Positions 53,787-61,531 of a DNA stretch of 64,000 nucleotides are shown piece after piece (the first letter of the stretch is position 1; every line of letters begins with the position of its first letter). The position numbers and the translations under genes are program-made. Source of the DNA: Lipingzhangella halophila. GTDB taxonomy: Bacteria > Actinomycetota > Actinomycetes > Streptosporangiales > Streptosporangiaceae. The stretch is from NCBI RefSeq assembly GCF_014203805.1, contig NZ_JACHJT010000002.1, forward strand, positions 248,001 through 312,000, in the 5' to 3' direction. The notes under the pieces are model-generated. The model was not told where the DNA came from. It worked only from the letters and a program-made list of their open reading frames with translations, and did not search any database.

Positions 53787-54224
53787 CTACGAGGGGTCGA
53801 GCTGGTCGGGGTCTTCGCGTTCGTCGAGTTCTTCGCACCTCTCGATGTGGCGCTCGGCCGCGGCGAGGACCCGGCCGAGGAGGCGGGCGGTGTCGGTGCG
53901 GATGGTCTGCCCGCCGTAGCGGGGACGGGCCACGTAGCGGGCCGAACCTGTGGGGGTGTAGCAGATCGCCCACAGGTCACCGAACTCGCGCGCGATCGGG
54001 CGCGCTTCCGCGGGAAGGTCCTCCACCGGATCCTCCGGCAGGGAGCGCGGGGACGGGATTTCGGGCAGCGGGGCCTCGGAGCTGTGCACGGCCATCACCG
54101 CCCGCACCGCACGCAGGTGTGCACTGAGCGACGATTCCGCAGGTAGGGGCGCACGCGTGCGCCGCGACTGCGGCTCCGGATAGCCTTTGACATGTTCCAC
54201 CTGACCTTTCCAGGTAGGGACCAC
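53787..54224 (-). CDS. Hypothetical protein divergent from the XRE gene
   Basis: A 145-residue protein without a recognised domain. It has FGDLWAICYTPTGSARYVA and a helical C-terminus RLLGRVLAAAERHIERCEEL. Small genes like this often sit back to back with XRE/DUF5753 regulators in actinomycetes. A decayed copy of part of it occurs at 57687-57756. The start could be a later ATG at residue 44. Function unknown. Confidence 0.6.
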   Translation of the reverse strand: MVPTWKGQVEHVKGYPEPQSRRTRAPLPAESSLSAHLRAVRAVMAVHSSEAPLPEIPSPRSLPEDPVEDLPAEARPIAREFGDLWAICYTPTGSARYVARPRYGGQTIRTDTARLLGRVLAAAERHIERCEELDEREDPDQLDPS

Positions 54225-54376
54225 GCCCCCGGGCCGCCCAACGGCCGCGGGGGTCTTCTGTTTCCGGAATCCACAGTTTCGCGATTGGCCTTGCGAGCGC
54301 TATCGATCTTGCTTGAGAGTGAGTTTGATAAATCCCTCGCGGAGAAACGTACTGACCACGTAAGGATTCGCAAGAA

Positions 54377-55159
54377 ATGGCTGATGAACGCTGGAGGCGC
54401 TTCGCGAAGCAGCTCAAATACCACCGAAACCAGATAAGCCTGTCGCAGACGGCACTCGCACAAGCAGTTCACGTGGGCGAGTCCACGATCGCGGCCTACG
54501 AGACTGGGAGGCGTTCCCCCAACCGGTCCACGGCCGAGGCCATCGACCGAGGACTCTCGGCAGGAGGCGCCCTCCTGCAACTCTGGGACGAACTGACCGA
54601 CGAGCGCGCTATCCCGGAGGACTGGCGCAACTTCGAGAAGGTAGAGCGACAGGCGGTGGAGGTGCGCGAGTACCAGAACGTGGTCATCCCCGGCTTGCTT
54701 CAGACACTGGACTATGCTCGCCAATGCCTACGAAATCTACGCATATGGGACGATGAGCGTGTAGAGCAACTAGTCAAGCAGCGAACCGCCCGCCTGGACG
54801 CGATAAGGGATGCCTCGTTGACGTTCGTCATCGACGAGATCGTGCTGCGCAGGGCCCCGGGATCATCGGAAGTGCTGCGCAAGCAACACGATCGTCTTAT
54901 AGAACTCATCAGCGACCGAGCAATATGGCTGTCCGTGCTACCGAGTGATACATCCTCATATCCGGGAGTTCCATCATTTCGCATTATGACACTAAAAGAC
55001 AGCAGGCTGATCGGACACGAGGAGCACCTAAGCGGCGTCCATGTAACGACAGGACCAAAAGCCAACGGCCTCATCACCCTTTTCGGAAACCTCCAATCTG
55101 AGGCACTCAGCAAACGAGAATCAACTAAGCTGATAGATTCGATAAGGAATGAGATTTAA
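54377..55159 (+). CDS. XRE-family regulator with DUF5753 domain
   Basis: A 260-residue protein: an N-terminal HTH_3 (LSQTALAQAVHVGESTIAAY; ETGRRSPNR) and a C-terminal DUF5753 domain (REYQNVVIPGLLQTLDYAR; SFRIMTLKDSRLIG). In actinomycetes such regulators work with DUF397 proteins encoded next to them. The stop overlaps the DUF397 start (TAATG). A decayed copy of residues 94-123 occurs at 57757-57846. Confidence 0.9.
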   Translation: MADERWRRFAKQLKYHRNQISLSQTALAQAVHVGESTIAAYETGRRSPNRSTAEAIDRGLSAGGALLQLWDELTDERAIPEDWRNFEKVERQAVEVREYQNVVIPGLLQTLDYARQCLRNLRIWDDERVEQLVKQRTARLDAIRDASLTFVIDEIVLRRAPGSSEVLRKQHDRLIELISDRAIWLSVLPSDTSSYPGVPSFRIMTLKDSRLIGHEEHLSGVHVTTGPKANGLITLFGNLQSEALSKRESTKLIDSIRNEI

Positions 55160-55338
55160 TGGACGCAACTTGGAAAAAGTCCAGCTACAGCGGAGCCAAC
55201 CCCAACTGCGTTGAGTGCCGCACTGACGAGGGGATTGTTCAGGTACGCGACTCCCGGAACCCCGACCTGGGGATCCTCTCTGTCCCTCCCACCGAATGGC
55301 ACGCGTTCGTCACCGGCGTGCAGAGCGAGGAGTTGTAG
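55159..55338 (+). CDS. DUF397 protein, first copy
   Basis: A 59-residue DUF397 protein (TWKKSSYSGANPNCVECRTD; VRDSRNPD; TEWHAFVTGV). It overlaps the regulator stop codon by one base, so translation is coupled. DUF397 partners of XRE regulators are thought to antagonise or modulate them, for example in differentiation. A second copy follows after 2 bases. Confidence 0.9.
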   Translation: MDATWKKSSYSGANPNCVECRTDEGIVQVRDSRNPDLGILSVPPTEWHAFVTGVQSEEL

Positions 55339-55340
55339 TC

Positions 55341-55520
55341 ATGCGGTCCTGGCGCAAGTCCAGCTACAGCGGCGGGAACAACCCGAACTGTGTCGAGGTC
55401 CGCGAACGGTCCACCGAAACCGACATCCGCGACTCCCAAAACCCCCACCACGGCCACCTCACCATCCCCACCCACGAATGGCAGGCACTCCTCACCGACG
55501 TGAAGAACCACGAACTGTGA
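55341..55520 (+). CDS. DUF397 protein, second copy
   Basis: A 59-residue DUF397 paralogue of the preceding gene (SWRKSSYSGGNNPNCVEVRE; IRDSQNPHHGHL; HEWQALLTDV). The tandem arrangement with an XRE gene is typical of Nocardiopsis-like genomes. A perfect hairpin terminator follows directly. Confidence 0.9.
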   Translation: MRSWRKSSYSGGNNPNCVEVRERSTETDIRDSQNPHHGHLTIPTHEWQALLTDVKNHEL

Positions 55521-55521
55521 A

Positions 55522-55550
55522 ACGGGCGCACGGATATACCGTGCGCCCGT
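55522..55550 (+). terminator. Terminator after DUF397 tandem
   Basis: ACGGGCGCACGG-ATATA-CCGTGCGCCCGT, 12-bp perfect arms, one base after the stop codon. A near-identical copy lies at 57851-57879. Confidence 0.8.
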
Positions 55551-55750
55551 TGCGAAGGTGCCGGCCTACAGCACGTACGGCGTGCTCGGCGGGGTCCGCG
55601 GGGCGGTCAGATACCGCCGCCACCTCCTCTCCGCCATCTCCTTCCCCCTTGCGCCGTGCGTGGTTGATGGCGTGGTCGCACACCACAAGGTGACTGTCCG
55701 GCACCCACCACTACGACCTTCATCTCCGCCCCCGGGTTATGTCCGCGGAT

Positions 55751-56698
55751 TCACTTGGACTCGACCCGCCCCAGTGGAGAGGTGCTCTCCGACAAAGCCT
55801 TCTGCGCCGCCGACCAGCTGGAGTACTCGATGTCGAGTGCGTGGCGCAGGTAGGCCCATGTGGCCTGCTGGATCATCGCCACCCGTTCGGGGTTTTCGTC
55901 CGTTGTTTCCTTGGCCTCGTAGCCCGCGATTCCGCCAAGCGAGTGTTCCGCGTCGAACACGGTAAGCAGGCTCTTGTCTCCAGGGCTCAGGAAGTAGGGG
56001 TCGGTAATCCAGTCCGGCCCCCGCACCGTCAGCGGAAGCTCGTCCTGGTCCCCCGCGATCACGAGTGCCGGCGTGGTCATGTCCGCGAAGCTCGGGCTCT
56101 TCAGCCACGGGAAGTTCTCGACCGCGAACGGTGTCAGGTCGGATCCGCCGGCTCCGGCCGTGGCAATCAGCACGCCCGCTTTGATTCGCGGGTCGGACAG
56201 GTCCTCTGACTTCTCACTCTCCGGATCGAGGACGCGCAAGCCCAGCAGGATGCCCGCTGTCTGACCGCCGAAGGAGTGTCCGGCCGCGGCGATGCGGCTT
56301 CGATCGAGACGCCCGCTGAGACCGGGCACGGAAGCTTCCAGGAGACCGAGCTGATCCAGGATCTGCTTCATGTCCTCGACTCGGGAGCGCCACAACCGTG
56401 GTTTGCGGGGATCGTCTACAGGAAGGCCCACGCTCCGCGAGTCCAGATGGGTGGGCTGAATGACCACGAAGCCGTGAGCAGCCCAGAAGTCGGCCAACGG
56501 GCCGTAGCCCTCCAACGACGAGCCAAAACCGTGCGAGAAGACGATAATCGGCAGTTCGTTCCCGGTCGCGGGTGCGGACACTCGCACTCGCAGGTCCTCG
56601 CCCCGGTCCGGTGCTGACAGCACTACCGGCTTCACCGAGACGGTTCGGGTGGGTGCGCTAACGGCCACGTCAATGGTGGCCGTGTCTGGTTCGGTCAT
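55751..56698 (-). CDS. Alpha/beta hydrolase (chlorophyllase/PET-hydrolase-like fold)
   Basis: A 315-residue cytoplasmic-looking hydrolase. The oxyanion strand IIVFSHGFGSSLEGY precedes the nucleophile elbow IAAAGHSFGGQTAGILLG; the His is probably in FDAEHSLGGIAGY. It resembles the chlorophyllase/PAF-AH branch. It is divergent from a TetR gene, with two 17-bp palindromes between, so the pair is a regulated detoxification unit by inference. Confidence 0.85.
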   Translation of the reverse strand: MTEPDTATIDVAVSAPTRTVSVKPVVLSAPDRGEDLRVRVSAPATGNELPIIVFSHGFGSSLEGYGPLADFWAAHGFVVIQPTHLDSRSVGLPVDDPRKPRLWRSRVEDMKQILDQLGLLEASVPGLSGRLDRSRIAAAGHSFGGQTAGILLGLRVLDPESEKSEDLSDPRIKAGVLIATAGAGGSDLTPFAVENFPWLKSPSFADMTTPALVIAGDQDELPLTVRGPDWITDPYFLSPGDKSLLTVFDAEHSLGGIAGYEAKETTDENPERVAMIQQATWAYLRHALDIEYSSWSAAQKALSESTSPLGRVESK

Positions 56699-56856
56699 GG
56701 AAGGAGTTCCCTTTCGGATGTCTCGCGCTTGATGCGGTCGGTCTCGGCGCGAGCTGAGAGAGCCGGTGGTCCAACGGGCGGGGGCTTCCCACCGAACACG
56801 GGCGTGGTGGCCATACGTGGTTTGGTGTCGGGCCCCCGCTCTGACACCATGAATAA

Positions 56857-56898
56857 ACGGGACGCTGTCCCGATTGAAGATACGGGACAGTGTCCCGT
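56857..56898. promoter_or_regulatory. Two 17-bp palindromic operators
   Basis: ACGGGACGCTGTCCCGA (56857-56873) and ACGGGACAGTGTCCCGT (56882-56898), 25 bases apart, lie just upstream of the TetR start. They are likely repressor sites for the hydrolase/TetR pair. Confidence 0.7.
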
Positions 56899-56930
56899 TT
56901 AGCAAACCCGGTAGCGGAAGGGCGGACGCG

Positions 56931-57521
56931 GTGAACGAGAGCGATCGGGACACAGGACGCGCGGCCCGGTCCAAACGGGCGGACGCGCGGCGCAACGAGG
57001 AGGCCCTGCTCGAAGCGGCCGCCGCGGTCTTCGCCACCTCGGGCGTGGAAGCACCGATCCGCGACATCGCGGCCAAGGCGGGCATCGGGACGGCCACGAT
57101 CTACCGCCACTTCCCGACGCGGGCGGATCTCATCGTCGCCGTCTACCGGCACCAGGTCGAGGTCCTCGCCGAGGCCGGCCCGGCCCTGCTGGAGTCCAGC
57201 GCGACTCCCTACGCCGCACTCGGGCGATGGATCGACCTCTTCGTCGACTTCGTGGTCACCAAACAGGGACTCGCCACCGTGCTGCAGTCCGACGACCCCT
57301 GCTTCGACCCCCTGCACACCTACTTCCTCGACCGCCTCGTGCCCGTGTGCACCCGGCTGCTCGACGCCGCGGCCGATTCCGGCGAGATCCGCTCCGACCT
57401 GGACGCCTACGAACTCATGCGCGGCGTCGGGGGCATCTGCGCGGGTTCCGGCAGCAACCTGCGCTACGACGCGCGCCGACTGGTCGGGCTCCTCATCGCG
57501 GGACTACGCCAACCGCAGTGA
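56931..57521 (+). CDS. TetR-family regulator of the hydrolase
   Basis: A 196-residue repressor from GTG 56931, preceded by GGAAGGG. The HTH is IRDIAAKAGIGTATIYRHFP and TRADLIVAVYRHQVEVLAE follows (SbtR-like). It is divergent from the alpha/beta hydrolase, with the palindromes at 56857-56898. Just past its stop the sequence turns into IS and gene remnants. Confidence 0.9.
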   Translation: MNESDRDTGRAARSKRADARRNEEALLEAAAAVFATSGVEAPIRDIAAKAGIGTATIYRHFPTRADLIVAVYRHQVEVLAEAGPALLESSATPYAALGRWIDLFVDFVVTKQGLATVLQSDDPCFDPLHTYFLDRLVPVCTRLLDAAADSGEIRSDLDAYELMRGVGGICAGSGSNLRYDARRLVGLLIAGLRQPQ

Positions 57522-57535
57522 CCTGCCGCACAGGC

Positions 57536-57692
57536 AGCCGATGCAGGCCGACCGCCTGCCCGGCGGGCACGTCGGTGCCCTCGTCGGTGTAGCGATAAGC
57601 GGTGGAACGGCCGATTTCGTGGTCGCCGGCCAGGTCGCAGGGGCGGGTGTCGTCGCGGAAGTGGCGCAGGATGAGCACCGCCTGGTGGGAAA
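57536..57692 (-). pseudogene. IS5-type transposase N-terminal fragment
   Basis: On the minus strand, SHQAVLILRHFRDDTRP, CDLAGDHEIGRSTAYR and TDEGTDVPAGQAVGL reproduce the helix-turn-helix of IS5/ISL2-type DDE transposases (the HTH_Tnp_4 region). There is no catalytic domain, start or terminal repeats. It abuts the end of the TetR gene. Clear remnant of an insertion sequence. Confidence 0.65.
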
Positions 57693-57892
57693 AGGTCCCT
57701 CCACCGGGTCCTCCGGCAGGAAGCGTGGGGACGGGGTTCCGGGCAGTGGGACCCGGGGAGGTGCGCGAGCACCAGAACGCGGTCATTCCCGGCTTGCTTC
57801 AGACACTGGGCTATTCTCACCAATGCCTACGAAACCTACGTATATGTGAAACGGACGCACGGTATATCCGTGCGCCCGTTGCGAAGGTGCCA
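57687..57892 (+). pseudogene. Collapsed copy of the XRE-DUF397 locus
   Basis: Three pieces of the 53.8-55.6 kb locus are joined here in the same order: 57687-57756 matches 54012-54079 (hypothetical gene), 57757-57846 matches 54658-54747 of the XRE gene without gaps, and 57846-57892 matches the DUF397 tail and terminator at 55517-55563. The pieces between were deleted. It encodes nothing intact. Confidence 0.75.
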
Positions 57893-57932
57893 ATTCGCGG
57901 CACGTGAAGCGTGTTCGGGGGCCATGGGGCGG

Positions 57933-58334
57933 TCACATCCCGCCGCCTCCGCCTCCCCCTCCGCCAGCGCCGCCTCCGCCGCCGTCGCCTCCTCCGCCTC
58001 CGGCGCCACCACCGCCGGAGCCACCGCCGTCACCCATGCCCCCGCCGGGGCCGCCACCGCCATAGCCGCCATGTCCGGTGTAGCCGCCTCCTCCGCCGCT
58101 GGGCCGCCTTGGCGCGTGGCGCGGCGCAGCGGGCGGGGGCGGGACCTGCTGCTGTGGCGGAGGCGGGCCCGGATTCGGCGGCGGTGGCCCGGGGTGGTAC
58201 CCCTGGGACGCGCGGGGCGCCGAGCTTTTGTTTCCTGACCTGGCCACCAGAATGACCACGAGGATGATCGCCCCCACGATGATGAGGACGGCCAGAATCG
58301 CTGCGATCCCCACAAGGGGCGAGATGTTCGACAT
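57933..58334 (-). CDS. Small membrane protein with Pro-rich and Gly-rich tail
   Basis: A 133-residue protein: an N-terminal transmembrane helix (VGIAAILAVLIIVGAIILVV), a basic stop-transfer, a proline-rich segment (YHPGPPPPNPGPPPPQQ) and a long glycine-rich tail ending in GGGGGM. A frameshifted paralogue lies at 60836-61194, on the other side of the calpain-like locus. Function unknown; the layout suits a surface or cell-wall protein. Confidence 0.65.
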   Translation of the reverse strand: MSNISPLVGIAAILAVLIIVGAIILVVILVARSGNKSSAPRASQGYHPGPPPPNPGPPPPQQQVPPPPAAPRHAPRRPSGGGGGYTGHGGYGGGGPGGGMGDGGGSGGGGAGGGGGDGGGGGAGGGGGGGGGM

Positions 58335-58650
58335 CCATCCGAACGTAGCGCCTGCCTCCTCTGGTCACCAGGCCCTGGCCGTTACTGGTCGCGGGTCCCG
58401 TGACGCGTCCACGGCAAGCGCAGCGGGCCCTAGCGATCGCCCCTGAGGCCGGATTTTCCCTGGCCAGAAACGGTTGACCCGCTTTCCGGGAGCGTCCGGT
58501 CCGCCCCCTTTCGCACCGTCACACGCGTGGCCGACGGAAGCAGAAATGCAGCGCCCCGTTGGGGCCGAGGACGGGGTGGACGGCCCCCGGCGCCGGTTTG
58601 CGCCCAGCGGAGTGCACGCCCAAAGCCGACCCGCGATCCCACGCCCGAAC

Positions 58651-58700
58651 CCTGGATCCGCAGTAGCACACCACGCCCCTGCGTGTTGTCAACAATCATC
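58651..58700 (-). repeat. Deleted copy of the calpain-gene 5' region
   Basis: 58651-58681 matches 60564-60594 in 30 of 31 bases (the GTG start region of the calpain-like gene), and TGTTGTCAACAATCAT at 58685-58700 matches the upstream block near 60754-60769. The 160 bases that separate these blocks at the intact locus are missing here, and the prepilin signal is not present downstream. Confidence 0.7.
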
Positions 58701-58738
58701 GGGGGGCGTCCGCCGGGCGCGCTCCGGGATCGCGTGCG

Positions 58739-59200
58739 CTACTCGGGTGCAGTGACCGTAACGGTCACCACCCCGGTTCCCTCACCGAGGTCCTCGGCCT
58801 CGTCCTGCGCTTGCGCGATCTCGTCGATGGTGACCGTGTAGCCGCTGTCCAGGTCGAAGGACTCCTCGGCGGCGCCGCCCACATCCTCGGTCTGCTCGTC
58901 GTCAGGGTCGGATTCGTAGCCGATACTCAGGTTCGCCTCGTCCTCGGAGACCGCGGCGACCCCGATCCTGAGCTCGAAGACCTGCCTCACCGCGCCCTGC
59001 CGGATCGTCAACGACTCCTCCTCGCCCGGTTCGACACTGGGGGAGGCATCAGCGGAGGGCTGTTCTGAGGGTTCAAGAGTCTGCAGTGCGGGCGTCCTGT
59101 CGGAGTCGGGCTCCGGAGGTTCGCCGCCGCCGCACCCGGCGCCGAGCCCAACCAGAACAGCTACGACGCCCGTGGCGGTGGCTGCTCGAAGCCGGTACAT
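58739..59200 (-). CDS. Small lipoprotein next to the calpain-like gene
   Basis: A 153-residue acidic protein with an N-terminal signal (ATGVVAVLVGLGAGCGG) whose Cys fits a lipobox, then a low-complexity acidic linker and a beta-type domain (TIRQGAVRQVFELRIGV; GYTVTIDEIAQAQDEAEDL). It starts 11 bases after the calpain-like gene in the same direction. It may be the anchored partner, inhibitor or immunity protein of that protease; this is inference from the operon. Confidence 0.65.
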   Translation of the reverse strand: MYRLRAATATGVVAVLVGLGAGCGGGEPPEPDSDRTPALQTLEPSEQPSADASPSVEPGEEESLTIRQGAVRQVFELRIGVAAVSEDEANLSIGYESDPDDEQTEDVGGAAEESFDLDSGYTVTIDEIAQAQDEAEDLGEGTGVVTVTVTAPE

Positions 59201-59211
59201 CGACCACTCTC

Positions 59212-60582
59212 CTAGCTGTTGAGGTAGATCCCATAGGGTGACTGCTCCTGCAGCTCCTCGATGGGGACGGGATCGGGGTGGTTGTAGCCCCACGGGTTGT
59301 GCAACTCGACCATGCCGTCCTCGACATTGGTCACCGTGTAGGCGTGGTAGGAGACGAGGTCACCTTCGGGCCGGTACAGGGAGCCCCTGCCGGCTTGGGT
59401 CGAGACCACGATCGGGGCACCGCCATCGCTCCAGTCCTCGAGGTCATCTGGAGTGAAGTTCTCCACGTGCCTCCCGTCGCCCGTGAGTGTCTGCAGCGCA
59501 GTGTCGCCCAACCCGCCGTGCAGCTCCTCGTACCCTCCCTCGCGTTCGGCCAGGGCCTTCTCCAGGATCGCCGGCCACAGGACGTTGTCGTCTCCCGGAT
59601 CGGCGTAGATCGGGCCACCGTACGACGGCAGGTCGGGGGTGACGGTGATCTCTTCGCCGGTGTCGGAGAAGGTGACGGTGAAGGTCCCGTTGTCGTTCTC
59701 CTCGATCATGTCCTCGATGGCGCCGGGATCGTTGTGGACCAGGGCACCCGCTGCGGCGAGCAACCAGCAGTCACCGAGACTCCCCTGCTGGATGTCGTCC
59801 AGTGTGGGCTCACCGTCGTCACCCCAGAGTGATTCCTGGGGGCCCTCCTCGAAGGTCGCGTCGTCACCGTAGTACGTCGCTTGGAGGTCATCGGTCAGCC
59901 ACGAGGGGGTACGGACTACGGTTCCGCTGGTGTCGGCCTCGATAAGGGACTGGTCAAGTTCCCGGATCATGCGCAGGGTGTCCAGGCCCGCCTCGCTCAT
60001 GATGACCTCGCGGAGCTCGCTGTCACCCAGCATGGTCGCGATCTCGTCCTCCTCAAGGCTCCACAGCAGCGCGTCGAGCTCGTTTTGGGGCATCCGCGAC
60101 AGCGCCCTGGCCGGGTCGGTGTTGCCGAACCAGGTGAGCGGGTTCAGCGAGGTCTCGTGCTCCTCGGGGTTCTCGTAGTACTCCCGGATCTCGGCGAGCT
60201 CGTCGGCGGCGGCCTCGTAGTCCTCCTCGCTGGGCTCGGTGATCTCCGACCACGGGGCCGCCTGGGAGCCCGATCCGTCGACGTTGCCACGCCGGTCGGC
60301 GCCCTCATCGTTGTCGCGCGGGTCGGCGGCCGGGTTCGGGGTGAAGACTCCGTCGGGGGTCGAGGGCGAGTCGGCGGTGTCCGTGCTGGACACCTCCTCG
60401 CAGTCGGCGCTGCTGCCCCCGGTCGCTCCAACGCGGCAGAGAGCGTTGGTCAGGAGGCCGCCCACCGCGGAAGCCGCTCCGCTCACGAGCACCACACCGG
60501 CGACCATGCTGACAAGGAGAATGACAGCGGCGTACTCGGTGAACGAAGCTCCTCGCTCTGAGTCCTGGATCCGCAGTAGCAC
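59212..60582 (-). CDS. Prepilin-like exported calpain-type cysteine protease
   Basis: A 456-residue protein from GTG 60582 (AGGGG just before it). Residues 1-33 are a class III prepilin signal: the cut after Gly in SERGASFTEYAAVILLV with Glu at +5, then a hydrophobic helix. Next is ALCRVGATGGSSADC, the same C...DC pair as the other two loci, and a long acidic linker. The C-terminal half is a C2-type (calpain) catalytic domain: Cys in QQGSLGDCWLLAAAG, His in YHAYTVTNV and Asn in ELHNPWGYNHP. The substrate is unknown. A lipoprotein gene follows directly. Confidence 0.82.
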   Translation of the reverse strand: MLLRIQDSERGASFTEYAAVILLVSMVAGVVLVSGAASAVGGLLTNALCRVGATGGSSADCEEVSSTDTADSPSTPDGVFTPNPAADPRDNDEGADRRGNVDGSGSQAAPWSEITEPSEEDYEAAADELAEIREYYENPEEHETSLNPLTWFGNTDPARALSRMPQNELDALLWSLEEDEIATMLGDSELREVIMSEAGLDTLRMIRELDQSLIEADTSGTVVRTPSWLTDDLQATYYGDDATFEEGPQESLWGDDGEPTLDDIQQGSLGDCWLLAAAGALVHNDPGAIEDMIEENDNGTFTVTFSDTGEEITVTPDLPSYGGPIYADPGDDNVLWPAILEKALAEREGGYEELHGGLGDTALQTLTGDGRHVENFTPDDLEDWSDGGAPIVVSTQAGRGSLYRPEGDLVSYHAYTVTNVEDGMVELHNPWGYNHPDPVPIEELQEQSPYGIYLNS

Positions 60583-60753
60583 ACCACACCCCTGTTCAGT
60601 TTTGTGAGAGATGTTGCCTGAAGAACGCTGATCTGTTCTACCCCGGGCCAACCGGCCCCGCAAGGGCCCAAACCGGCCCGCAAGAAGCCGCTACGCGGCA
60701 GCCCATCCCGGACATACGCTGCTACCTGGTGCGGCGCGATCCTCTGCGAACTG

Positions 60754-60769
60754 TTGTCAACAATCATTT
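60754..60769. promoter_or_regulatory. Repeated palindromic block upstream of the calpain-like gene
   Basis: TGTTGTCAACAATCAT, containing the palindrome TGTTG-T-CAACA and, on the minus strand, a TTGACA hexamer. It recurs at 58685-58700. It is probably promoter or operator sequence of the prepilin-type genes. Confidence 0.45.
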
Positions 60770-60835
60770 CATTGAATCTTTATCTTTGCCGACCGGCCTC
60801 CCACTGACCACCCGATGCACTCCGCGACCCGGGAA

Positions 60836-61194
60836 TCACCCGTGGTCATGGCACTGGATCCCACCCCTGTGCACCGGGAGACCACGGTGTACCGCAGAAA
60901 TCGGCGTTGCCGTCTCTTCCACCGCGTTCGCCGAGCTGTTCCGGGCTCGCCCGCCGAGAACGCGCCCGCGGGGCCCGGCGCCGCCACCGTCACCTCCGCC
61001 ACCGCTCTCGCCGAAGGAACCTCCACCGCTGGACTCACCGCCGTAGCCAGTGCCCTGGTACGGCGGCGGGGAGTGTCCAAGGCGGTGCCTCCGGGACGGT
61101 CGTGTGCTCTTGTTTCCCCGAGGCGATGAGGGAGACCACCAAGACAATGCCCCACGACAATGACGACGGCCGCGATGACTCCAATGACCGGCAT
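60836..61194 (-). pseudogene. Frameshifted paralogue of the Gly-rich membrane protein
   Basis: Joining three frames on the minus strand gives the same layout as the gene at 57933-58334: MPVIGVIAAVVIVV, then GIVLVVSLIAS, then GNKSTRPSRRHR, PPPYQGTGYGGE and a glycine-rich end. At least two shifts interrupt the helix region. It is therefore a decayed copy. Confidence 0.6.
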
Positions 61195-61531
61195 CGAATT
61201 CGAACTTCATGTACATAATGCGCGCACTTGCGGCCAACCAGCCGATGCCCGTATCTGGCCGCAGGCCAGGAGAGCGCCCACGGGACGCACGAGGGCGCTG
61301 CCTGAGAGTGAGCAGGACCCTCATGCGTTGTTTGCGACCGTGGTCGCACCGCCGTAGAGTTGTGCGCTTGGACTGGCGGCATCTCTTCTGTGCGCCAAGC
61401 ATCGCAATGCGCTGAGGATCGCAACGAACCGGACGGCCTCCGGGGCGGGACCCGCGCCTGCCGCCACCACCTCCACGAAAACTCGCACCCTCCATATCCG
61501 CCGTGCTCCGAGAACCCACGAGGCCGTCACC
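61195..61531. other. Intergenic region upstream of the HelD-type gene
   Basis: 337 bases with no gene I can support. There is no 19-bp rifamycin-associated-element-like inverted repeat that would suggest a HelR gene. A GCGACC-GT-GGTCGC dyad lies near 61332. Confidence 0.4.

Noticed and set aside
58430-58699. 89-residue open frame as a gene
   Set aside because: Only its first 20 residues resemble the calpain gene's 5' region; the rest has no coding signal. Treated as a repeat remnant.
61195-61531. Rifamycin-associated element for the HelD gene
   Set aside because: No 19-bp inverted repeat of that type was found upstream.
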